A stretch of 12,290 nucleotides of DNA, taken from contig NZ_CAMYEZ010000060.1 in the NCBI RefSeq assembly GCF_947254915.1, positions 1 through 12,290 on the forward strand. The letters are read 5' to 3'. Each line of letters opens with the position of its first letter. Position 1 is the stretch's first letter. A program made the position numbers and the translations under genes. The DNA is from an uncultured Porphyromonas sp. Lineage in GTDB: Bacteria; Bacteroidota; Bacteroidia; Bacteroidales; Porphyromonadaceae. The notes beneath the pieces were generated by a model. That model was not told where the DNA came from, ran no database searches, and saw only the letters and a program-made list of their open reading frames with translations. Shown here piece by piece: positions 1-5,991 of this stretch.

Positions 1-2
1 TC

Positions 3-1031
3 ACTGAGGACCGTGCAGCCCAGCTTGAGCTTAATATGCAGGTGCATGAGAATACGTCGCTACACGAGACTCCCTTTACCGTGACGGTCGACCTCATCGG
101 CCACGGCTGTACGACGGGTGTCTCCATGTATGATCGTGCCATGACCATCAAAGCGCTAGCAGATCCCAATACCAAGCCCACAGACCTAGCTCGTCCTGGT
201 CACGTCAACCCGCTGCGGGCGCGCAATCGTGGCGTGCTACGTCGTGCTGGCCACACAGAGGCAGCTATTGACCTAGCGCGTCTCGCTGGTCTCCAGCCTG
301 TAGGCGCACTCATCGAGATCATCAATGAGGATGGGACGATGGCGCGTCTTCCTCAGCTCGTAGAGATCGCTAAGCAGTGGAATATGAAGATCATCTCCAT
401 CGAGGACCTCATCGCTTACCGCCTCAAGACGGACTGCATCGTCGAGGAGGGCGTAAGGGCTAAGCTTCCGACCGAGTGGGGCATGTTTGACATCATACCA
501 TTTCGCCAGAAGAGCAACGGACTAGAGCATATTGCCCTCATCAAGGGTGATATTTCGACCAATAAACCGACCCTCGTACGTATGCACAGCAGTTGCGCTA
601 CGGGCGACATCTTCGGCAGTCTGCGCTGCGAGTGCGGAGAGCAGCTCCACAAGGCTATGGAGATCATCGAGCAGGAGGGCGCGGGCGTCATCGTCTACCT
701 CAACCAAGAGGGACGTGGCATCGGTCTGATGGACAAGATCAAGGCATACAAGCTTCAAGACGAGGGGCTCGACACGGTCGATGCTAATCTGCACCTCGGA
801 CACAAGGTCGACGAGCGTGACTACGGTGTCGGAGCTCAGATACTTCGTGCTATTGGCGTGACCGAGATGCGCCTGATGACCAATAATCCAGTCAAGCGCG
901 TTGGCCTCGAGGCTTACGGACTGAAGGTCATGGAGACTGTGCCTCTAGAGATCAAGCCTAATCAGTACAATGCCCACTACCTGCATACCAAGAAGGTGCG
1001 TATGGGGCATGACCTACACAACGTCAAGTAA
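3..1031 (+). CDS. ribBA: Bifunctional 3,4-dihydroxy-2-butanone-4-phosphate synthase / GTP cyclohydrolase II, 5'-truncated by window edge
   Basis: Cytoplasmic enzyme supplying both precursors of riboflavin: the RibB half converts ribulose 5-phosphate to dihydroxybutanone phosphate, and the RibA half opens GTP. The frame is open from base 3, and homologous sequence (TEDRAAQLELN) precedes the first ATG at 36, so the true start lies upstream of the window and ATG 36 is internal. The RibB part shows DLIGHGCTTGVS, the conserved RRAGHTEAAIDLARLAG block and NEDGTMARLPQL; its N-terminal catalytic motifs are outside the window. The RibA part shows the zinc cysteines of SCATGD and LRCECGEQL (Cys187, 198 and 200 counted from ATG 36) and the GTP-binding NQEGRGIGL. 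The C-terminus (TKKVRMGHDLHNV) is complete. An exported-protein gene follows after 29 bp. Confidence in identity is very high. Confidence 0.96.
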   Translation, partial: TEDRAAQLELNMQVHENTSLHETPFTVTVDLIGHGCTTGVSMYDRAMTIKALADPNTKPTDLARPGHVNPLRARNRGVLRRAGHTEAAIDLARLAGLQPVGALIEIINEDGTMARLPQLVEIAKQWNMKIISIEDLIAYRLKTDCIVEEGVRAKLPTEWGMFDIIPFRQKSNGLEHIALIKGDISTNKPTLVRMHSSCATGDIFGSLRCECGEQLHKAMEIIEQEGAGVIVYLNQEGRGIGLMDKIKAYKLQDEGLDTVDANLHLGHKVDERDYGVGAQILRAIGVTEMRLMTNNPVKRVGLEAYGLKVMETVPLEIKPNQYNAHYLHTKKVRMGHDLHNVK

Positions 1032-1060
1032 ACAACGTATAATCAAACCACAATAGAACT

Positions 1061-1861
1061 ATGAAGAAACTCATTCTATCCACCCTATTACTCCTCGGAG
1101 TGATGACCTCTGTCTTCGCTCAGGAGAAGTACGACCTACGTCTGAACCTCAAGAAGGGGCAGACCTTCACCTATCAGGTGACGGCCAACAATCCTATGAC
1201 CATCTCTATGATGGGGCAGCAGATGGAGATGAAACAAGCCCAAACTATCACCTATACCTATAAGGTACAGGACATCAAGGATGGAAACTACCTGATGGAG
1301 ATCAGCATTGATCGTATGCAAGTTTCCTCTAGCTCTATGGGGCAAGAGATGAATGTGGATACCGACTCAGAGGCTAAGGACGAGATGACCAATCAGCTAC
1401 GTAAGATAGTCAATCAGAAGGTTACTCAGTGGGTGGACGCTAAGCTTAAGCCTCTAGGCGAACCTGAGGGTGAGGCGGTAGATGACTTCGTCAAGAAGGG
1501 TGTCCTCACTATGGCTATGGTTCCAGCATTCTTCCCTGCAGAGCCGATAGCACAGGGGGAGTCCTTCGCAGTCAATAGTCCGCTCTTCTCTGGCGAAGAT
1601 GCTAATACAAAGTATGAGGGTGTCGTCACGCTGATAGCTGTATCTGATACAGACTATACATTCCGTGCCAACGGTAAGACGACCGCCAATTTTGAGGGCT
1701 TGGTCATTGAGGGCAATGGCATAGACAACATCGTCCTGGACCGCAAGACTGGTATGATCAAGAACACATTCGGTACAGTCGCACTCAAGGGTAGTGGCAA
1801 TGTACAGGGTACCCAAGCAGAGGTCGCCTCAAACACGATTACCTCGATCCGCCTACTCTAA
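1061..1861 (+). CDS. Exported protein of unknown function, DUF6263-like
   Basis: The 266-residue product begins with a clear Sec signal peptide: a KK start, a leucine-rich core and likely cleavage after SVFA, just before QEKYDLRL. There is no lipobox cysteine, so it is probably periplasmic or released. The mature part is rich in short beta-type segments (FTYQVTANNPM, ITYTYKVQDI, DYTFRANGK, NIVLDRKTGMI), with a methionine-rich patch near residues 46-57 (MTISMMGQQMEM). This layout matches Bacteroidota exported proteins I know as DUF6263, but the family name is from memory and no function is known. No catalytic motif is visible. It starts 29 bp after ribBA with no Shine-Dalgarno or recognisable promoter, so it may be read through from ribBA; a strong hairpin terminator follows 43 bp after the stop. 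Confidence 0.85.
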   Translation: MKKLILSTLLLLGVMTSVFAQEKYDLRLNLKKGQTFTYQVTANNPMTISMMGQQMEMKQAQTITYTYKVQDIKDGNYLMEISIDRMQVSSSSMGQEMNVDTDSEAKDEMTNQLRKIVNQKVTQWVDAKLKPLGEPEGEAVDDFVKKGVLTMAMVPAFFPAEPIAQGESFAVNSPLFSGEDANTKYEGVVTLIAVSDTDYTFRANGKTTANFEGLVIEGNGIDNIVLDRKTGMIKNTFGTVALKGSGNVQGTQAEVASNTITSIRLL

Positions 1862-1904
1862 GAGTACGCGAACAGACTACTCCAAACATAGTACAACAGC
1901 TAAC

Positions 1905-1946
1905 AAGAAAGGCACCTGCTCCTCGTCTGGGGCAGGTGCCTTTCTT
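1905..1946 (+). terminator. Strong stem-loop terminator, probably bidirectional
   Basis: A perfect 15-bp inverted repeat (AAGAAAGGCACCTGC at 1905-1919 and its exact complement at 1932-1946) encloses a 12-nt interval, which can add three inner pairs. The GC-rich core is flanked by A-rich bases on the left and TTTCTT on the right, so the hairpin has the form of an intrinsic terminator on both strands, although the T-tract is short. It closes the ribBA / exported-protein transcription unit. No minus-strand gene reaches it from the right, so only the plus-strand role is needed here. Confidence 0.85.
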
Positions 1947-2083
1947 CAATTATAGCATTCCCTTGTTTGGCGTGCTGAGAGAGCCCCTGAGGGTCAACGC
2001 TTCGGGCACTACACTTCACGATTTTCTAGAGCTTACTCGTCTATAGTTGCACTTTTCTCTTGACGCTATCGGCTGCATACTGA

Positions 2084-2120
2084 TTTGCTCCCGAGAAAAT
2101 GAAATTCTCCACAGAGCAAA
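2084..2120. repeat. Inverted repeat / two-tier hairpin in the spacer
   Basis: TTTGCTC (2084-2090) pairs perfectly with GAGCAAA (2114-2120), and inside it GAGAA (2093-2097) pairs with TTCTC (2105-2109), giving about 12 pairs with small internal bulges and a 7-nt loop. It lies just upstream of the 21-bp tandem repeat and may be part of the same structured element. It has no T-tract, so a terminator role is unlikely. Function is unknown. Confidence 0.5.
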
Positions 2121-2128
2121 CGGCAAAA

Positions 2129-2198
2129 TCTTCCGAACTTTCATTTCATTCTTCCGAACTTTCATTTCACTCTTCCGAAGTTTTATTTCATTCTTCCG
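2129..2198. repeat. 21-bp tandem repeat, three units plus a partial fourth
   Basis: Units start at 2129, 2150, 2171 and 2192 and share the core TCTTCCGAACTTTCATTTCA. Units 1 and 2 differ only at their last base; unit 3 carries CT->GT and C->T changes in the middle; unit 4 keeps only TCTTCCGA before diverging into GGAAAT. As 21 is divisible by three, the repeat keeps reading frames open and creates heptapeptide repeats (SSELSFH in one frame, FRTFISF in another). The frame from ATG 2099 to 2281 (60 codons) and that from 2047 to 2412 are therefore probably by-products, not genes. The 567-bp gap 1862-2428 otherwise holds the terminator, flanking hairpins and the ybeY promoter and leader; I see nothing recognisable in 1947-2083. 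Confidence 0.8.
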
Positions 2199-2220
2199 AG
2201 GAAATAGCCGTTTCCCAGCG

Positions 2221-2270
2221 AGCTTTTGGGCAAATTCCTCCGAGGAAATCGGAATTCATTGGCAAAAGCT
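2221..2270. repeat. 50-bp imperfect palindrome / long hairpin
   Basis: AGCTTTTG (2221-2228) is the exact complement of CAAAAGCT (2263-2270). Further in, CAA (2231-2233) faces TTG (2259-2261), and AATTCC (2233-2238) faces GGAATT (2251-2256). A smaller stem, TTCCTC-C-GAGGAA, lies within the left half. It follows directly on the 21-bp tandem repeat, and a short GGAAA/TTTCC stem at about 2200-2215 lies between. The lack of a T-tract argues against a simple terminator. A structured RNA, a protein-binding palindrome or part of an interspersed repeat are all possible. Confidence 0.55.
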
Positions 2271-2336
2271 GTTGGCGCTAGTCGCTTCCCCTGAGCCGTC
2301 CCAAATAGGAACTAGCCATAAGTCTAAAGAAAACAT

Positions 2337-2344
2337 TACCTTTG
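2337..2344 (+). promoter_or_regulatory. Bacteroidota-type -7 box (TACCTTTG) for the ybeY operon
   Basis: TACCTTTG fits the Bacteroidota primary-sigma consensus TAnnTTTG exactly and continues as CAATAC. No good TTTG -33 element is visible 19-21 bp upstream. Transcription would start near 2351, giving a leader of about 78 nt before the ybeY ATG at 2429. This is the only box I recognise ahead of the plus-strand run ybeY-tsaD-cinA-PDZ gene-queA-panC, so it may drive all six genes. Confidence 0.6.
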
Positions 2345-2354
2345 CAATACCATA

Positions 2355-2380
2355 TGAGGCTGTTACAGTCAACAGCCTCA
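2355..2380 (+). other. 5'-leader hairpin of ybeY mRNA
   Basis: TGAGGCTGTT (2355-2364) and AACAGCCTCA (2371-2380) form a perfect 10-bp stem with a 6-nt loop (ACAGTC). It begins only a few bases after the predicted transcription start and ends 48 bp before the ybeY ATG. No T-tract follows, so it is not a typical attenuator. A 5'-end stabilising stem or a regulatory element are plausible. A 10-bp palindrome, CTGCATGCAG, lies further down the same leader (about 2399-2408). Confidence 0.5.
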
Positions 2381-2428
2381 CAAGATTGCAAGCCAAGCCT
2401 GCATGCAGATAGATTTAAGAGACGAGAT

Positions 2429-2953
2429 ATGCAATTTAACTACTATTCGGACAACGAAGTGCTGATGCCACCCGTGAGGCGACAGATCGCCAACCGTTGG
2501 ATGCGTCGTGTATGCGACGAGATGAATCGGACGGTCGGGGAGATCAACTTCCAGTACACTGACGATGAGGGTATTCTGAAGGCAAATAGAGCATTTCTCC
2601 AGCATGATTACTATACAGATGTCATCACCTTCCCCCGAGAGAGTGAGCAGGAGGGCGATGATGCAATCTATGGAGATATACTCATCAGCATCGACACCGT
2701 TGCGACGAATGCGCAGGAGCTGGGCGTGCCGTTCAAGCAGGAGCTGTACCGTGTGATGATACATGGCATCCTGCACCTCTTGGGCATTGATGACCAGACC
2801 CAATCTGAGCGGGAGCTGATGCGCATGGCCGAGGATAGAGCGCTCATGCAGCTCGTTGAAATGCTGGAGGGACGAGACTATTTCCTTGAGCAGGGCGGAT
2901 CAAAGTTCTTCAAGCATATCGACAAAGTCTGCGCTGAGGACAAGGCTCGCTAA
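2429..2953 (+). CDS. ybeY: Endoribonuclease / rRNA maturation factor YbeY
   Basis: Metal-dependent RNase family protein involved in 16S rRNA 3'-end maturation and ribosome quality control in the cytoplasm. The 174-residue product shows EINFQYTDDEGILKANRAFLQHDYYTDVITF (split here: conserved NRAFLQHDYYTDVITF at 53-68), GDILIS (82-87) and the metal site HGILHLLGIDD (112-122). In the classic H-x3-H-x5-H motif the third position is Asp122 here, a change I recall in other Bacteroidota YbeY but have not checked. A C-terminal extension of roughly 30 residues after the usual end is unusual. ATG 2429 is chosen because homology begins at MQFNYYSD; the frame is open further upstream to a TTG at 2342, but that codon lies inside the promoter box. 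tsaD starts 21 bp downstream. Confidence 0.93.
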   Translation: MQFNYYSDNEVLMPPVRRQIANRWMRRVCDEMNRTVGEINFQYTDDEGILKANRAFLQHDYYTDVITFPRESEQEGDDAIYGDILISIDTVATNAQELGVPFKQELYRVMIHGILHLLGIDDQTQSERELMRMAEDRALMQLVEMLEGRDYFLEQGGSKFFKHIDKVCAEDKAR

Positions 2954-2974
2954 CTAATCTCACGACACAGCATC

Positions 2975-4003
2975 ATGACATCTTCATCTTCTCTCATCTT
3001 AGGTATCGAGAGCTCGTGCGACGATACCTCGGCAGCTGTGCTACGGGGCGGGCTCCTCTGTAGCAATGTGATCGCAAGTCAAGAGGTACACAGCAAGTAT
3101 GGAGGCGTGGTGCCAGAGCTGGCGTCACGAGCCCATCTGCAGAACATCGTTCCTGTCGTACAGCAGGCGGTAGCGCGTGCCGGTGTCACGCTGGCCGACC
3201 TTGATGCGATCGCCTACACACGTGGTCCGGGGCTTCTCGGTTCGCTCATCGTCGGGACCAACTTTGCCAAGGGGCTGAGCTTAGCACTCCACATCCCACT
3301 CGTCGAGGTCAATCACTTGCAGGCTCACGTCCTCGCACATTTCATCGCTAAGCCTGAGGAGCCACACACGCCACCCCCATTTCCCTATCTCTGTCTACTC
3401 GTCTCGGGCGGTAACTCACAGATCGTACAGGTCAATGCGCCTGATGATATGCGCATACTGGGTCAGACGATCGACGATGCGGCTGGCGAAGCCTTTGACA
3501 AGTGCGCCAAGGTGATGGGACTCGGCTATCCTGGTGGCCCGATCGTCAATAAGCTCGCCAATGAGGGCGACGCTGAGCGCTTTCACTTTAGCAAGCCTCA
3601 GGTACCAGGGCTGGACTACAGCTTTAGCGGGTTGAAGACCTCTTTTCTCTATACGCTACGTGATGAGCTTGCCAAGGATGCTGACTTTGTAGCGAAAAAC
3701 AAAGCGGATCTCTGTGCCTCACTCCAAAAGACGGTTATCGACATCCTCATGAGCAAGCTACTACGCGCCAGCAAGGAGACCGGCATCAAGCACATCGCTG
3801 TGGCTGGTGGCGTCTCGGCCAATACGGGTCTGCGTGATGCTTACCACGCTTATGCCGAGCGATACGGCTGGCAGGTCTACATACCGCCCTTTGCCTTTAC
3901 GACAGACAATGCCGCTATGGTTGCCATGGCGGGAACCTTTGCCTATGAGCGAGGAGCCTACGGATCGATAGATGCCGTTCCCTTTGCCAAGACAATGATT
4001 TAA
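2975..4003 (+). CDS. tsaD: tRNA N6-threonylcarbamoyladenosine transferase TsaD
   Basis: Transfers the threonylcarbamoyl group made by TsaC to A37 of ANN-decoding tRNAs, acting with TsaB and TsaE in the cytoplasm. The 342 residues match the usual Kae1/TsaD length. Visible marks are the N-terminal GIESSCDDTSAAVL, the iron-binding NHLQAHVLA with His114 and His118, the ATP-site LLVSGGNSQIV, YSFSGLKTSF, VAGGVSANTGLR and the C-terminal metal aspartate Asp311 in TTDNAAM. All key residues are present, so the enzyme should be active. It lies 21 bp after ybeY and 10 bp before the CinA-type gene. None of its partner genes (tsaB, tsaC, tsaE) is in the window. Confidence 0.97.
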   Translation: MTSSSSLILGIESSCDDTSAAVLRGGLLCSNVIASQEVHSKYGGVVPELASRAHLQNIVPVVQQAVARAGVTLADLDAIAYTRGPGLLGSLIVGTNFAKGLSLALHIPLVEVNHLQAHVLAHFIAKPEEPHTPPPFPYLCLLVSGGNSQIVQVNAPDDMRILGQTIDDAAGEAFDKCAKVMGLGYPGGPIVNKLANEGDAERFHFSKPQVPGLDYSFSGLKTSFLYTLRDELAKDADFVAKNKADLCASLQKTVIDILMSKLLRASKETGIKHIAVAGGVSANTGLRDAYHAYAERYGWQVYIPPFAFTTDNAAMVAMAGTFAYERGAYGSIDAVPFAKTMI

Positions 4004-4013
4004 CCCACGCTTT

Positions 4014-4505
4014 ATGCCCACTCCTCAGACGACAGAAGAGCAGCTACAGCGTCTCATAGCGCATTGGCTAGAGCAGCACGAGAGCGTCTCGACCTGCGAG
4101 AGCTGTACGGGTGGCTATATAGCGAGTCAGCTGACGTCGCATGCGGGTAGTTCGCACTGGTTCCAGGGAGCCCTTGTGACTTATCAGATAGAGCTCAAAG
4201 AGCGACTAGCCCATGTGCCAGCTGCCACCATCGAGCAGTATGGCGTTGTGAGCCGAGAGGTTGCTGAGGCGATGGCTAGTGGCGCGCGCCAAGCCTGTCG
4301 TAGCACCATCGGCATAGCGACCACAGGCGTGGCTGGGCCAGCTGGCGGTACGGCAGAGACACCCGTCGGGACTGTCTGCATCGCTATAGCGACACCTCGG
4401 GGCGTTCACTCGGAGCGCTTGCAACTCACAGGCTCTCGGCAAGAGATCGTACGGCAGACCTATTGCGAGGTTATTAATCGGCTCTACCACTTGGAGCTGG
4501 AGTAA
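4014..4505 (+). CDS. pncC: CinA C-terminal domain family nicotinamide-nucleotide amidohydrolase
   Basis: Predicted to deamidate nicotinamide mononucleotide to nicotinate mononucleotide, recycling pyridine nucleotides. The 163 residues are a stand-alone CinA C-terminal (PncC) domain without the N-terminal molybdopterin-binding-like COG1058 half of full CinA. Key motifs are STCESCTGGYIAS with the likely nucleophile Ser30, the TYQIELK segment with Tyr57 and Lys62, and TTGVAGPAGGTAETPVGTV. The first motif reads TCES where many homologues have TAES. Coding starts 10 bp after tsaD and ends 35 bp before the exported PDZ gene. A short cinA designation would also be reasonable. The activity assignment rests on the family only. 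Confidence 0.92.
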   Translation: MPTPQTTEEQLQRLIAHWLEQHESVSTCESCTGGYIASQLTSHAGSSHWFQGALVTYQIELKERLAHVPAATIEQYGVVSREVAEAMASGARQACRSTIGIATTGVAGPAGGTAETPVGTVCIAIATPRGVHSERLQLTGSRQEIVRQTYCEVINRLYHLELE

Positions 4506-4540
4506 ATCTTTTCACCATCACACTCAAAGAACAGACTACA

Positions 4541-5902
4541 ATGAAACGACTATACCACACCACCGTGCTACTCATCCTAGCACTCTGCTCCTTTGCCCTG
4601 ACAGTGCAAGCTCAGAAAGCTTACGTCGGACTGGAGTACCAGATGAGCTACAACGACAACTGGGGAGCCAATCGCCCTGTCATCCTAACCGTCTATCCCA
4701 ATAGTCCTGCAGCGCAAGCTGGACTGCGTGAGGGAGACATCATCGAGGCGATCAATGGACACGAGACTATTAAGATGTCCGAGGAGGAGATGATCCGCGA
4801 GTTGCAAGGCGAGGGAGAAGTATCTGACGACTTACTCCTAGTTGTTTCCAACTTTGCTTACCATCGTGTGGTACGTCATCTCAAGCCGACGGCTCAACCT
4901 GCCGATGCGCTCACGGAGCGGGACATCGCTCGTGCCTTTGGCATGTACAGCCTAGAGGACGAGTCCGATATATTGATCTCTTACCCCATCAGCTCAGGCA
5001 CAGAGGGCAAGACGGACTTGATCAACTATGAGACCTTTGGCTTCGTGCGCACCAACAAGCAGCACACCAATCGGGACGTCCTCATCGAGCAGCAGATCTC
5101 CGAGGCACTGCAGGCCAAGGGGCTTACCTACGATCCGAAGAATCCTGACCTCCTCATCGACACCTATTATAGTATCTCCGAAAACAGCGCCTACGACGCC
5201 ACCGAAGCTCGTCGCTCTGCCGTGCAAACGTCGCTACGCATTGACCCCAAGGCGCATAAGCTCGTCGAACTGCCGATCCTACCGATGGGAAGCGACAAGA
5301 CGCTGGCTCGCTTCTATCTAAAGTTTGGCATCACCATATATAGTGGTGTCAATGAGCGCAAGATGCTATGGACGAGCGAAGCCGAGGAGCTACTCTCTGA
5401 CGACTATACGCTGACCGACTACACCGCTCTGACGGTGCCAGTGATGCTCTTGCAGTTCCCCTTCACACGCTACTTCAATTCGCTCGTCGTTCGCTTCGCC
5501 ACTCATAGGTATCTGTCGCTGGGAATCAACTATCAGGCAAATAACACTTCGACTATTCACTCGCTGTCACTACACTCACCAGCTGCCGAGGCGGGGCTGC
5601 GTGCTGGAGATAATATTGTTGCCATCAATGGACGTCCTCTAGGCACTGCCGATGAGCTTTCTAAGGGTTATCTGGCCTTTGTCAAGAAGAGCATGTCCTA
5701 CCGCAGCACGACCATCCCTTTGCGATCAAAGATGGACCAACCAATTGTCGCTATTGGGACTCGGAAGACTACGCTCGAGTTGCTAAGCTCCTGGACAAGG
5801 ATAAGTACTTCGGAGGCTTTAGCTACCTCTTTGCCTTCAATCCCTGGATCACGACAGCACCCCGCACGGGTGTCACCATCGACTATCTGCGTGACGGCGT
5901 GA
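4541..5902 (+). CDS. Exported two-PDZ, DUF4136-like protein; frame-broken near the 3' end
   Basis: An exported protein with a signal peptide (residues 1-24, cleavage near VQA-QKAY), so probably periplasmic or envelope-associated. Order: first PDZ-like domain about 27-113 (SPAAQAGLREGDIIEAINGHE), a DUF4136-like region about 137-322 (LINYETFGFVR, LIEQQISEALQAKGL, PDLLIDTYYS), then a second PDZ-like domain about 323-388 (SPAAEAGLRAGDNIVAINGR). It has no protease triad, so a binding or scaffold role is more likely. As read, it ends at 5902 with a low-complexity Ser/Thr/Arg tail that looks out of frame (RKTTLELLSSWTRISTSEA). A protein-like continuation lies in the -1 frame to a stop at 5959-5961, giving about 473 residues if joined. 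Either a one-base deletion, a sequence error or -1 slippage explains this. Family names are from memory. Confidence 0.8.
   Translation: MKRLYHTTVLLILALCSFALTVQAQKAYVGLEYQMSYNDNWGANRPVILTVYPNSPAAQAGLREGDIIEAINGHETIKMSEEEMIRELQGEGEVSDDLLLVVSNFAYHRVVRHLKPTAQPADALTERDIARAFGMYSLEDESDILISYPISSGTEGKTDLINYETFGFVRTNKQHTNRDVLIEQQISEALQAKGLTYDPKNPDLLIDTYYSISENSAYDATEARRSAVQTSLRIDPKAHKLVELPILPMGSDKTLARFYLKFGITIYSGVNERKMLWTSEAEELLSDDYTLTDYTALTVPVMLLQFPFTRYFNSLVVRFATHRYLSLGINYQANNTSTIHSLSLHSPAAEAGLRAGDNIVAINGRPLGTADELSKGYLAFVKKSMSYRSTTIPLRSKMDQPIVAIGTRKTTLELLSSWTRISTSEALATSLPSIPGSRQHPARVSPSTICVTA
5716..5722 (+). other. Candidate -1 frameshift heptamer CCCTTTG
   Basis: In the reading frame of the PDZ/DUF4136-like gene the bases fall as ATC-CCT-TTG, so CCCTTTG has the X-XXY-YYZ layout of a -1 slippery site with zero-frame codons CCT and TTG. 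A slip there moves directly into the open -1 frame (GCG-ATC-AAA onward). The heptamer is not one of the strong bacterial types (A-AAA-AAG class), and I do not see an upstream Shine-Dalgarno or a clear downstream stem. The same spot equally suits a lost base in a C/T run. Confidence 0.3.
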
Positions 5903-5961
5903 TGCAACGTGTCATCGTAGAGCCTAAGCTACAGGAGGCTTGCTACGTGACGCTTGAGTAG
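5719..5961 (+). pseudogene. Displaced C-terminal coding segment of the PDZ/DUF4136-like gene (-1 frame)
   Basis: The -1 frame is open from 5665 and encodes convincing protein up to the TAG at 5959-5961, including TNCRYWDSEDYARVAKLL, GGFSYLFAFNPW, GVTIDYLRDG and VIVEPKLQEACYVTLE. It has no start codon context of its own, and it is balanced in composition, unlike the Ser/Thr/Arg-rich reading in the annotated frame. It also leaves 30 bp before queA, in line with the neighbouring gaps. I take it as the true C-terminus of the upstream gene, separated by a frameshift between about 5690 and 5745. Whether the gene is broken, misread or recoded cannot be decided from the sequence. Confidence 0.65.
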
Positions 5962-5991
5962 TACTGCAGAGCTAATCAAAGGATCAAAAGT

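Noticed and set aside
416..803. Minus-strand reading frames across ribBA and similar frames opposite other genes
   Set aside because: They are shadows of strongly identified genes on the other strand, with no independent start signals or recognisable products.
2129..2198. CRISPR-like array
   Set aside because: The units abut with no unique spacers and no cas genes are present; it is a plain tandem repeat.
2099..2281. 60-codon reading frame starting MKFSTEQTAK and containing SSELSFH repeats
   Set aside because: It exists mainly because the 21-bp repeat has no stop in this frame; a second frame through the same repeat is equally open. No ribosome binding site, promoter or family resemblance.
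2047..2412. 121-codon reading frame with FRTFISF repeats
   Set aside because: It runs through the hairpins, the repeat and the ybeY promoter and leader, and its composition is not protein-like outside the repeat.
2342..2428. Upstream extension of ybeY to a TTG at 2342
   Set aside because: The TTG lies inside the predicted -7 promoter box and the added residues do not resemble YbeY; family similarity begins at ATG 2429.
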